Positions 25,470-32,947 of a DNA stretch of 64,000 bases are shown here, one piece after another (the stretch's first letter is position 1; each line of letters starts with the position of its first letter). This DNA comes from Halochromatium glycolicum (GTDB lineage: Bacteria; Pseudomonadota; Gammaproteobacteria; Chromatiales; Chromatiaceae), in assembly GCF_016584085.1 (NCBI RefSeq), contig NZ_NRSJ01000002.1, positions 62,001-126,000 on the forward strand. Reading direction: 5' to 3'. The notes beneath the pieces are model-generated. The model was given only the letters and a program-made list of their open reading frames with translations, was not told where the DNA came from and did not search any database. A program made the translations under genes and the position numbers.

Positions 25470-26120
25470 TCAGTCCGATTTGAACCCGACCTCGCGGTGG
25501 CTGCCGTCGCAGAACGGCTTGTTCTTCGAGGCGCCGCAGCGGCACAGCGCGGTCTTGGCGCCCTGCCAGGCGAGGCGGCCGCTGGCGGCGCGCAGGGCCA
25601 GGTTGCCTTCCACCTTGAGCGGGCCGTCCGGCATCGGCCGGATCTTGAGCGGCCCGCCGGTGGCCTCGAGACCGGGACCGGTCTGCCCGACTGCGCCATA
25701 GTCTTGGAAGCCGGCCTCGATGTGGCTGTTGTCGCAGAATGGTTTGTTCTTCGAGGCGCCGCAGCGGCAGAGCGCGGCGCGGTAACGCAGGCCCGGCATG
25801 TCCTCCGGCGCGCCCTCGATCTCGAGCTCGCCGGTCACATAGAGCGGGCCGTTGTAGACCACCTGGGCGCTGTTCTCGGCAGCGGGCTGCTCCGGGGTGC
25901 CGGTCTTGTCGGTGTAGCTGAGCGCACCGCTGGGGCAGCGCTCGCAGACCGCACGGACCTCGGCCTTGCTGACCTCGTTCGGCACGCACCAGGGGTCACG
26001 GCCGACCTCGAACAACGGATTGTCGGCATCGACGCATTCGCCAATGTGGATGCATAGGCGCTTGTCCCAGCGCACATCGATCTCGTCACCAGGGTAATCA
26101 TAGAGGCTCTTGTCGGTCAT
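25470..26120 (-). CDS. iron-sulfur protein with divergent 4Fe-4S domain and two CDGSH domains
   Basis: This 216-residue protein combines three Fe-S modules. The N-terminus has Cys23, Cys29, Cys45, Cys59 and Cys62 in a Fer4_19-like pattern (CIHIGEC, VCERCPSGAL). Two CDGSH motifs follow: Cys118, Cys120, Cys129, His133 and Cys193, Cys195, Cys204, His208, each in CRCGASKNKPFCD(N/G)SH. CDGSH sites bind a redox-active [2Fe-2S] cluster by three Cys and one His. Its role is probably electron transfer or cluster handling; no partner is visible nearby. The ATG at 26120 has AGGAG 8 bases upstream. Stands alone between mtaB (convergent) and xthA. Confidence 0.9.
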   Translation of the reverse strand: MTDKSLYDYPGDEIDVRWDKRLCIHIGECVDADNPLFEVGRDPWCVPNEVSKAEVRAVCERCPSGALSYTDKTGTPEQPAAENSAQVVYNGPLYVTGELEIEGAPEDMPGLRYRAALCRCGASKNKPFCDNSHIEAGFQDYGAVGQTGPGLEATGGPLKIRPMPDGPLKVEGNLALRAASGRLAWQGAKTALCRCGASKNKPFCDGSHREVGFKSD

Positions 26121-26253
26121 GGTGCTCTCCTGAGCTGGCGCGGCCAGGGCCGCATGGCTGGCTTGGATGCTATCGGAGGAAGAACATGGGGCCGATGTGC
26201 GTCGTCGACGACCATCGGCGTCATGGCCGGTTGGCGTCGGTCGCGGGTCGGCC

Positions 26254-27069
26254 TCAGTCGATATCGATCCAGACCGGACAGTGATCCGATGGCCGCTCGA
26301 GCGCGCGGATGGCGTAGTCGATACCGGCGTCGCGCAGCCGCTCGCGCACCGGCGCCGAGACCAGGATCAGATCGATCCGCAGCCCGCGCTTGGGCTCGCG
26401 CTCGAAGCCGCGCGAGCGGTAATCGAACCAGCTGAACGCGTCTGCGCTGTGTGGATGGATGCAGCGGTAGGCATCGACGAGGCCCCAACCGAGCAGCGCC
26501 TGCAGCCACTCGCGCTCTTCCGGCAGGAAGCTGCACTTGCCGGTGCGCAGCCAGCGCTTGGCGTTGTCGGCGCCGATGCCAACGTCGGCGTCGTGCGGGG
26601 CGACGTTCATATCGCCCATCACGACGATCGGCTGAGTCGGGCTGAACTGGGTCTCGAGATAGTGCTTGAGATCAGCGTAGAACCGCTGCTTGCCCGGGAA
26701 CTTGGTCGGGTGGCTGCGGCTCTCGCCCTGCGGGAAATAGCCGTTGATCACCGCCAGCTCGCTGCCATCATCGAGCGCAAAGTAACCGGTGATCGCGCGG
26801 CGCTGGGCCTCTTCGCCATCGTCCGGAAACCCCTTGACGACACGGTTCGCGGGCTGGCGGCTGAGCAGTGCGACGCCATAGTGGCCTTTCTGACCGTGGT
26901 AGACCGCCTGCCAGCCCAACTCGGTGATGGCCTCTTCAGGGAACGCCTCGTCGGCGACCTTCGATTCCTGAATGCCGATCACCTCGGGGTCGTGGCGGGC
27001 CTTCAATGCCTCGAGCTGATGCGGGCGGCTGCGTATGCCGTTGACGTTGAACGAGACCAAGCGGGTCAT
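26254..27069 (-). CDS. xthA: exodeoxyribonuclease III
   Basis: This 271-residue AP endonuclease/3'-5' exonuclease acts in base-excision repair. It shows MTRLVSFNVNGIRSR (Asn8), IGIQESKV (metal-binding Glu), VINGYFPQGE, GDMNVAPHDADVG (Asp/Asn pair) and PSDHCPVW (catalytic His) near the C-terminus. The length matches E. coli XthA. The ATG has GGAG 6 bases upstream. The gene appears monocistronic, followed on the same strand by the CDGSH gene after 133 bases. Confidence 0.95.
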   Translation of the reverse strand: MTRLVSFNVNGIRSRPHQLEALKARHDPEVIGIQESKVADEAFPEEAITELGWQAVYHGQKGHYGVALLSRQPANRVVKGFPDDGEEAQRRAITGYFALDDGSELAVINGYFPQGESRSHPTKFPGKQRFYADLKHYLETQFSPTQPIVVMGDMNVAPHDADVGIGADNAKRWLRTGKCSFLPEEREWLQALLGWGLVDAYRCIHPHSADAFSWFDYRSRGFEREPKRGLRIDLILVSAPVRERLRDAGIDYAIRALERPSDHCPVWIDID

Positions 27070-27131
27070 CGGCGCTCCAAGGGGGTTGCTCGTTTTGGTG
27101 ATGACAGCATCGCTGCCGTGAAGGACCTATT

Positions 27132-27220
27132 GTTCCGCCAGCACTAATCCAGACGGCAGATGCCCTTGTTATCAGTATCCGGAGGCATCTTGATGTCCGG
27201 ATCACACAAGTCAGGACAAT
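27132..27220 (-). pseudogene. R3 fragment copy 2, C-terminal coding remnant
   Basis: Partner of 22708-22796. The - strand frame reads CPDLCDPDIKMPPDTDNKGI, then CRLD and a TAG stop. Upstream it is closed by a TGA about five codons before the shared part, so only about 28 codons are open. It lies just before xthA and 92 bases from R1 copy B. Confidence 0.55.
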
Positions 27221-27312
27221 ATTTGGCCGCTCAGTGTCTGTCCAGAAGCTCCTTCCGGGTTTCGGAGCCGACCGGCCGCGGCAGCTTTGGAAAGCAAATG
27301 ATGGAGAATACG

Positions 27313-27393
27313 AGAGGCCCTATCAAAGTGCTCGCCTAGCCTGCACAAGCGGCGGAGTTTTCAGGCCGTAGAGTGCATTCTGTTAGGGCTTCT
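27313..27393 (-). repeat. R1 element copy B, 81-bp MITE-like repeat
   Basis: Read on the - strand, it starts AGAAGCCCTAACAGAATG and ends CTTTGATAGGGCCTCT; the two ends match as inverted repeats at 14 of 18 positions. The interior CTTGTGCAGGCTAG groups it with copy A. Its left end overlaps the last codons of the hypothetical gene at 27383-27700 and supplies that gene's TAA. Confidence 0.85.
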
Positions 27394-27700
27394 CAGAAGC
27401 GGGCTGGCTACCGGTGATCTCGTAGGTCTCCTTCGCGCCCATCTCGCGGCCATGCTCGTAGGCCTTGCCCCAGGGCAGATGAGATTGATCACGGGCGGCA
27501 TCGTAGCAGTCGGACTCGACAGCGGCATCGACCTGACTGCCATACCCGATCTGACGCAGGGCGTCGGCCATCCCGTTCGCATAGCCGCGGTTGTACCAGA
27601 GCTGCGGGTCGTCCTGACGCTCGAGATAGCCTTCGGAGTCCTCGGTGAGCTCCTTGAGGAGTGCGAGCAGTCGCTCGATCAGCGGGTCAGCAGAAGACAT
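27383..27700 (-). CDS. small acidic hypothetical protein
   Basis: This 105-residue protein has a helical N-terminus (IERLLALLKELTEDSEGYLE) and a middle part, LWYNRGYANGMADALRQIGY. No signal peptide or membrane segment is seen. The final residues EKP and the TAA stop come from the end of R1 copy B, so the native C-terminus may have been replaced. It lies 70 bases downstream of phoU on the same strand. I recognise no family. Confidence 0.6.
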   Translation of the reverse strand: MSSADPLIERLLALLKELTEDSEGYLERQDDPQLWYNRGYANGMADALRQIGYGSQVDAAVESDCYDAARDQSHLPWGKAYEHGREMGAKETYEITGSQPASEKP

Positions 27701-27770
27701 AGGTGCCAGATGGTTGCGGCCGGTGTGCGGTCTCGATCTTGGCTCGTCGAGATGGAGCGGTTGACCCTGC

Positions 27771-28505
27771 TCAGTTGCCCTCAGCGCGATGCTTCAGGGC
27801 ATTGATCAACAGATGGCGGTTGCGATAGCGGACGTCCTCGGCCGTGATCACATAGACCACCTGCTCGGCGATGTTTCCGGCATGGTTCCCGATGCGCTCC
27901 ATCGCGTGGGCGATCGTCAGCAGTGCCGCGAGCGATATGCCATCGAAGGGCGCATTGGACGCCACCAAGCCGTCGCTCAGGTCCTGGCGATCCGAGCTGA
28001 GCTGTGGCTCCGATTCGAAGACGGTGATCGCGCGGCCGAGGTCGGCATCGACCAGACCGCTGATGGCCTGTTCGAGGCGTTCGACGACCAGGGCCTCGAG
28101 GGCGCGCAGCGGTTTCCCGAGCACTGTCGGGACTGCCGCAGCATCCCCTTCGTCGATCAGCTTGAGGGTATTGTTGGCAATGCGGGCGGCCTTGTCCCCC
28201 GCGCGCTCGAGCTCGCCGACAACGCGGCTGATCGCGAGCACAAGCCTCAGATCGACCGCTGTTGGCTGGCGTTTGGCGATGACCCGAAAGACTTCCTCAT
28301 CGGCGGCACTGCTCAGGGCATCGATATCGGGCTCGCGGTCGATCACTTGACGTGCGCGGGCGGTATCCTGATCCAGCAGCGCCGTCAGCGCATCCTGAGT
28401 CTGACGAATGACCGCGTCGCCCATCTTGACGACGAGGCTGCGCAGCTCGGTCAGCTCGCGGTCGAAGGCGCTGACGATGTGGTTGTGGTCGTTCTGATAA
28501 GACAT
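27771..28505 (-). CDS. phoU: PhoU-family phosphate regulatory protein
   Basis: This 244-residue PhoU has two three-helix PhoU repeats, each with the metal-binding pattern: VVGELERAGDKAARIANN in the first and AHAMERIGNHAGNIAEQVVY in the second. PhoU links the Pst transporter to PhoR and dampens the phosphate regulon. No pst genes lie nearby, so it is an orphan copy here. I chose ATG 28505 (MSYQNDHNHIVSAFDREL) because a start at 28619 would add 38 residues unlike the family. Confidence 0.92.
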   Translation of the reverse strand: MSYQNDHNHIVSAFDRELTELRSLVVKMGDAVIRQTQDALTALLDQDTARARQVIDREPDIDALSSAADEEVFRVIAKRQPTAVDLRLVLAISRVVGELERAGDKAARIANNTLKLIDEGDAAAVPTVLGKPLRALEALVVERLEQAISGLVDADLGRAITVFESEPQLSSDRQDLSDGLVASNAPFDGISLAALLTIAHAMERIGNHAGNIAEQVVYVITAEDVRYRNRHLLINALKHRAEGN

Positions 28506-28641
28506 GAGGCAGCGTTTAGGATCGCGTCTTTGCCGCGGATCTTCGCATAGATCGGACTGCGCTGGCGCAATTTGCGCTTTCTTGTAATCCCGCCGGAGGG
28601 GCGGCCGACGCAGCGCCAAGCCCGACGACTTCGCGCGGTCC

Positions 28642-28708
28642 AGTGGTGACCATGAATCACGCGAGATTCATCGTCCGGGGTGGCACCGTGCCATGGGCGT
28701 TAGTCCGG
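28642..28708 (-). repeat. R2 repeat copy 2 (67 bp)
   Basis: On the - strand it contains the core GCCACCCCGGACGATG and the palindrome TGAATC-TCGCGT-GATTCA (6-bp stem, 6-base loop). It lies between phoU and the gene at 28716, ending 8 bases from that gene's stop. Confidence 0.75.
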
Positions 28709-28715
28709 CTAGTGG

Positions 28716-29018
28716 CTAATCCGGGTAGAGGTCGGCGGACCACCCGCGCGCCCGTGCGGTCGCGATCGCGGCATCATAGATCCGCCGATGCCGCGCGCGC
28801 AGCTCGTCTGGCAACTGCGAGACCAGATGACCGTACGGATGCCAGGCCTTGCTGACCTGATCGTAGAGGGCATCGATTCGGGCAATCGACCAGCCCGCGC
28901 AGGTCTCGTCCTCCGGGATGAGACCGAAGACTTGAGCGTCGCGGATGATGGTTCCGGTCGGCGTCATACCGCCGTAGCTGTCATCGTCGAGTCCGACATA
29001 GGTCTTGTTTCTGTTCAT
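28716..29018 (-). CDS. conserved-looking hypothetical protein, 100 residues
   Basis: The protein starts MNRNKTYVGLDDDSYGGMTP and ends RARGWSADLYPD. It is soluble, with a helical middle (IARIDALYDQVSKAW). I chose ATG 29018, which has AAGG about 11 bases upstream; the frame extends to 29105 but the extra 29 residues are low complexity. The sequence looks like a real, folded small protein, but I do not recognise its family. It is divergent from the histidine phosphatase gene. Confidence 0.6.
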   Translation of the reverse strand: MNRNKTYVGLDDDSYGGMTPTGTIIRDAQVFGLIPEDETCAGWSIARIDALYDQVSKAWHPYGHLVSQLPDELRARHRRIYDAAIATARARGWSADLYPD

Positions 29019-29193
29019 GTTACGGTAGCCTTGGGCCGCGTCGCGCGGCGATGTTTGGGGGCCGCTAATGGAACCTTGCCCGGTCAGCTGTTCCTCCGCC
29101 ACCAAGAAACCAGCTGTTCTCCCTCGTCAATCCTTCCCGAGGTGACGCTTTTGAAAATCGGTTCGCACCCGATCGCCGTGGAGCCCTTGATCG

Positions 29194-29820
29194 GTGAACG
29201 CTGAAGATACCATTGTCGACCTGATCCGCCACGGAGAGCCGCGAGGCGGCCGGATGATCCGGGGGCAGGGGGTCGACCATCCGCTCAGTTCAGCGGGCTG
29301 GCGGCAGATGTGGACGGCCGTTGGTCCTGATCCGTACCGGGATCAGATTCCGTACTGGGATCAGATCATTAGCTCACCGATGATGCGCTGTCGCGAGTTC
29401 GCGGTCAGGCTCTCGGCCCAGCAAGGGTTACCGATGGCGGTCGAACCCGAGCTCCGCGAGATCGCGATGGGTGCTTGGGAGGGACGACGGCCGACGGACC
29501 TCGCGCACGAAGAGCCTGACGCATTTGCTGCGTTTCGTCGTGATCCCGTCGCCAACCGGCCGCCGGACGGGGAGCGTCTGGAAGCGTTTCAGCAGCGGAT
29601 CGGCCAGGCCTATGATCGCCAGGTCGCCGCCTATCCCGGGCTACGCCTGCTCATCGTCTGTCACGCCGGTGTCAGCCGAGCTGTGATCGGCCATGTGCTG
29701 GACGCCGATCCTCAGTGCTGGTACCGCATTCGTATCGACTACGCCGGGCTGACGCGCGTCCGACACGATGGATTCGGCGCCAGCCTCGAGTTCGTCAATG
29801 CCCGATGGGCGCGACGGTAG
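29194..29820 (+). CDS. histidine phosphatase family protein
   Basis: This 208-residue protein belongs to the phosphoglycerate-mutase-like superfamily. The RHG motif is in VDLIRHGEPRGG (phospho-acceptor His near residue 13), the second catalytic His is in IVCHAGVSRAVIGH, and the acidic acid/base region is REIAMGAWEG. The substrate is not predictable; CobC-like alpha-ribazole phosphatases look similar, but no cobalamin gene is nearby. The start is GTG at 29194 with GGAG 10 bases upstream. It is followed by repeats R2 copy 3 and R1 copy E. Confidence 0.88.
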   Translation: MNAEDTIVDLIRHGEPRGGRMIRGQGVDHPLSSAGWRQMWTAVGPDPYRDQIPYWDQIISSPMMRCREFAVRLSAQQGLPMAVEPELREIAMGAWEGRRPTDLAHEEPDAFAAFRRDPVANRPPDGERLEAFQQRIGQAYDRQVAAYPGLRLLIVCHAGVSRAVIGHVLDADPQCWYRIRIDYAGLTRVRHDGFGASLEFVNARWARR

Positions 29821-29824
29821 CTAG

Positions 29825-29891
29825 AAGCCCCACCGTTCATCGCAAGGTGCCATCCCAGACGATGAATCTCGCGTGATTCAGGGTAACAGAA
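29825..29891 (+). repeat. R2 repeat copy 3 (67 bp)
   Basis: This copy is in the opposite orientation to copies 1 and 2. It contains TTCATCGCAAGGTGCCATCC and the palindrome TGAATC-TCGCGT-GATTCA. It starts 4 bases after the histidine phosphatase stop and ends 7 bases before R1 copy E. Confidence 0.75.
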
Positions 29892-29898
29892 TGGCACC

Positions 29899-29979
29899 TC
29901 TTACTGTAACAGAATGGCTCTTCATGATAGCGAAATCAAGGGCTTGCGCAAGTCAAACGGCGGCTTGATAGAGGGCTCT
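29899..29979 (+). repeat. R1 element copy E, most diverged 81-bp copy
   Basis: The interior GGGCTTGCGCAAGTCAAACG clearly matches copies C and D, and TAACAGAATGGC marks the left end. Both termini are eroded (right end TTGATAGAGGGCTCT). TAACAGAATGGC also occurs 24 bases earlier at the edge of R2 copy 3, suggesting a local rearrangement. Confidence 0.65.
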
Positions 29980-30166
29980 TCGAGCAGTTCGGGGTATTCT
30001 CATGCACGCTGCGTTGTACAAGAACCCTCAGGAGCAGGCCGTTGTATAAACGGCCTGGGTGCGGTTTGGCTGTCTAGAACGGTGCGTTGGCGGTTGGTCT
30101 CGGCAGAGGCACGTGATAGACTGAACGGTCTATTCAGCGCGGGACGCCAGCCAAAGGGTCCCAACT

Positions 30167-30256
<90 letters not shown>

Positions 30257-30392
30257 TTCGTGCTGGAAGCGCGCCAAGCGCCTACCCACAAACCGCTTGC
30301 CGGTGCGGGGTGACCGGTCGTAGCAGCTTCGGCGTAAACCAGACGATTCCGAAGGCAGCCGCTCAGGTTCCTTGAAGCGGGCCTTGATCCGC

Positions 30393-31379
30393 TCAGCCAT
30401 CGACCGCGGCGGTGTGCTGCGCAGTCCAGGCATAGAGCGTTCGCCTGCCGTAGAGCCGAAATCCGGCTTGCTCGTATAGCCTGATCGCTGGCTGGTTCGT
30501 TGCGTCGACCGATAACAGCACGAGCTTGGCTCCTGCAGCGCCGGCCCGGCGCATCGCTTCTTCGATCAGTCGCGCCCCCAGCCCGTGGCCACGCCAGCGG
30601 GGCACGATCCCCATGTACATCAATTCGAACGACTCGATCTGTGGATGTGTGGTCATCAGCAGGGCACCGGCGTCTTCTCCGTGGTAGCGTAAAACGCACC
30701 AATGCTCGGGTGCGAATTGCCCCTGACGGCGGAAGCCTTCGATCGCTTGGCTTGGTGAGAGAATCCCTTGCAGCCCCGGGCAGTCCAGCGACCGGTCTTC
30801 GATGAGACTCATCAGACGCTCGAGACGCGCCGATGGTAGCGGTCCAATCGCCTCGAAAGAGAGCAATGGCGGTCCTACCGCTGGAGCAGGCTGAGGCATC
30901 TCGGCTGTTACTGGGACGTTGAGGTAGAGTAGATCGGCCAGGCGGGGGAGCCCGTTGTTGCGCAGCAGAGCCGCGGTCTCCTGATCTTCGGTATCGATCA
31001 CCGCTTGGACGATCTGCAGTTCTTGCTCGGCGGCCCAGTTGACGGCGGCGCGCACCAGGTTTGCTGCTGCTCGCGAGGTACTGAGCGGTGGCCAGAGTTG
31101 GGCTGTTTGGCCCGGCTGTGGTTGCACCCAGACCGCTGCCGAGGGGCCGGTGTTTCCTGCTACGATGAGAAGACCATCCCAGAGCTGTTCGGGCTGATCG
31201 GATGCCAATTCTACTGCGGCAACAAGCTCGGCCACTGCGCCCGGATCATTCGCGGCGCGGAGCCGTTGGAGCGCCCCTGCCCGCCAGGGTGGCGGGCAGG
31301 GGATGGGTCTCTCGCTGCTTGGCTGATGCTCGCTGTTATCGAGTGATTCCGATCCGGGCATCGGTATAATCTGTGTCAT
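30393..31379 (-). CDS. GNAT family N-acetyltransferase
   Basis: A protein of up to 328 residues. The C-terminal half is a GNAT domain: ESFELMYMGIVPRWRGHGLG gives the acetyl-CoA pyrophosphate-binding loop (RxxGxG), followed by ATNQPAIRLYEQAGFRLYG. The N-terminal half (about 1-150) looks like a degenerate second GNAT-like unit. The acceptor is unknown. The annotated ATG at 31379 has no ribosome site and lies over a perfect TATAAT for the divergent gene, so a start further in (for example the ATG at 31361) is possible. Confidence 0.85.
   Translation of the reverse strand: MTQIIPMPGSESLDNSEHQPSSERPIPCPPPWRAGALQRLRAANDPGAVAELVAAVELASDQPEQLWDGLLIVAGNTGPSAAVWVQPQPGQTAQLWPPLSTSRAAANLVRAAVNWAAEQELQIVQAVIDTEDQETAALLRNNGLPRLADLLYLNVPVTAEMPQPAPAVGPPLLSFEAIGPLPSARLERLMSLIEDRSLDCPGLQGILSPSQAIEGFRRQGQFAPEHWCVLRYHGEDAGALLMTTHPQIESFELMYMGIVPRWRGHGLGARLIEEAMRRAGAAGAKLVLLSVDATNQPAIRLYEQAGFRLYGRRTLYAWTAQHTAAVDG
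31365..31370 (+). promoter_or_regulatory. perfect -10 box TATAAT for the ZipA-like gene
   Basis: TATAAT lies 36 bases before the ATG at 31407. The -35 region 17 bases upstream is weak (near GAGTGATT). It falls inside the annotated first codons of the divergent acetyltransferase gene. Confidence 0.55.
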
Positions 31380-31406
31380 GCGTGGCGTTGCGGGATGGAA
31401 TGATCA

Positions 31407-32072
31407 ATGAGTCAAAGCAATCTCATCGTTCTGCTAGCGGGTACGGCGTTGGTGTTGGGGCTCATTGCGTTGATCCTTTTCTACTTTTTTGTCATCAAGG
31501 AACGCGGCGGCGAAGATGATGATCTCGATTCAAAGGCGCTGCGCGATCGGGCGGCCGAGTCTGACCGGAAGGGTCGGGGAGCAGGCATTGAAGGTCAGCC
31601 CGGAATTGAGACGCGGTCTAGGGGGCGTCAACCGCGTAAGAAAAAGGGCGTCGATAAGACCCAGCGTTATCTGTTCGTGATGTTCGACAAGCCCGGGCCA
31701 GAAACGAATCAGGCCCTTGGGCAGCTGTTACGCGATGCGAAGGCGTTCTATGAGGCCGAGGTCGGCGTCTATCATATTCCGCCAGGGCCGGAGGGTTACC
31801 CGTTGACGGTGGCCAATGCGTCCTCACCCGGAACGCTGCCGCCGCTCCATCAGGACGGGGACTATGACCCTGTGCAAGGCATCTCGATATTGATCAAATT
31901 TATCAATTCGCGGCGTGTTTCCAACAGTCCTGAGAGCTTGATTGCATTCACCCAAACTGTGGCCGACATCGGCGGACGCATTCTCGATTTCGAGCGCAAG
32001 CCGGTCACCGAGCAGACCTTCGCTGCACTCCGCGGCGAGGATCAGGGGTCAGCGCAGCAGGCGTCGACCTGA
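31407..32072 (+). CDS. ZipA-family cell-division membrane protein
   Basis: This 221-residue protein has an N-terminal membrane anchor (LIVLLAGTALVLGLIALILFYFF as two adjoining parts, about residues 5-29), a charged and basic linker (30-80) and a C-terminal domain like the FtsZ-binding domain of ZipA. Shared features are the VANASSPGTL strand-turn and the final helix with AFTQTVADIGGRILDFERKP. ZipA tethers FtsZ to the inner membrane. It is shorter than E. coli ZipA (328 residues) and lacks the long Pro/Gln linker, and ligA is not adjacent. It may be the main ZipA or a paralogue. Confidence 0.75.
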   Translation: MSQSNLIVLLAGTALVLGLIALILFYFFVIKERGGEDDDLDSKALRDRAAESDRKGRGAGIEGQPGIETRSRGRQPRKKKGVDKTQRYLFVMFDKPGPETNQALGQLLRDAKAFYEAEVGVYHIPPGPEGYPLTVANASSPGTLPPLHQDGDYDPVQGISILIKFINSRRVSNSPESLIAFTQTVADIGGRILDFERKPVTEQTFAALRGEDQGSAQQAST

Positions 32073-32100
32073 GCGCGATCTGGAGCGGTCAGCAGCGGCA

Positions 32101-32898
32101 TCAGGCGAGGCTGTGCAGGGTGCCCTGGCCGAGCCCAGCGCTTACGTGGTCGCTTGAACGATCGGTGAGTTGAGCGGTGCGCTCATATTCGGCGGCCTGG
32201 GCGTCCCGGTGCGCCGCGTTCATCTCGGAATTGGCCGCCTGGCTGGAGGCGGCGTCCGATGCAGGTGCGGAAGTCTGCTGCGTTGATTGTTGCTGACTGA
32301 GCTCGAGCTGCGCGACGAGCAGGTTCTGGCGCGCTCGCGCAGCGATCTGATAGTCCGCCGGAGAGGGATCTGCCGGCGCGAGAGCGGCGGCGATGACCGT
32401 CTTCATCTTCTCGACCGTGGCCTGGGGGTCGCCTGTGACCGGGCCGTAATCGACCGAGACCTCGCCGGCGACGGCGTAGCGTTTGCCGTCGGGGCCGATC
32501 TCGTATCGATAACTGGCGCTGCCGGTATAGGGGCCGCCGGCGATCTGGTGGGCGAGCTCATGCTGCCGCACCTCGCGATCGGTCTGCTCCAGCTCCCTGA
32601 TGAGCCTCAGTTCTTGTGGGGTGAGCTCGTTAGCAAGCGCGTCATTTTGCGCGTTCGGTGCGGCCTCGCCTTCAGCGATCCGCCCTCGCGCCTCATCGTC
32701 CGCTGCCCGAGCGACCTGGGCCTCGCTCGAATCATCCGGATTCGCGACGGGCTGGCCGGCTCCTGGGCCGGGCTCGCTGCCTGCCAATACTGGCTCGCTT
32801 CCGCGTGCCGTTGGGATCGTGCCTGGTCTGCCGGTGCCCGCCGGCCCGAGCGGCTGGGCGGTGATCAGGGGTGTCGGCGCGAGCGCAACCGGGGTCAT
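32101..32898 (-). CDS. SprA-type putative metalloprotease (CJM1_0395-like)
   Basis: This 265-residue protein has a Pro/Gly/Ala-rich N-terminus and a conserved core, VRQHELAHQIAGGPYTGSAS, carrying a HExxH motif, then YEIGPDGKRYAVAGEVSVD. This core defines the SprA-related family annotated as putative metalloproteases, often found near motility genes. Activity is not shown. The C-terminus is Gln/Ala/Ser-rich. There is no signal peptide. It converges on the ZipA-like gene (28 bases between stops). Confidence 0.82.
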   Translation of the reverse strand: MTPVALAPTPLITAQPLGPAGTGRPGTIPTARGSEPVLAGSEPGPGAGQPVANPDDSSEAQVARAADDEARGRIAEGEAAPNAQNDALANELTPQELRLIRELEQTDREVRQHELAHQIAGGPYTGSASYRYEIGPDGKRYAVAGEVSVDYGPVTGDPQATVEKMKTVIAAALAPADPSPADYQIAARARQNLLVAQLELSQQQSTQQTSAPASDAASSQAANSEMNAAHRDAQAAEYERTAQLTDRSSDHVSAGLGQGTLHSLA

Positions 32899-32947
32899 CG
32901 TCTTTGATCCTCAATTCCTCGTAGCGAGCCCGCTTTTTGCTGAACGG

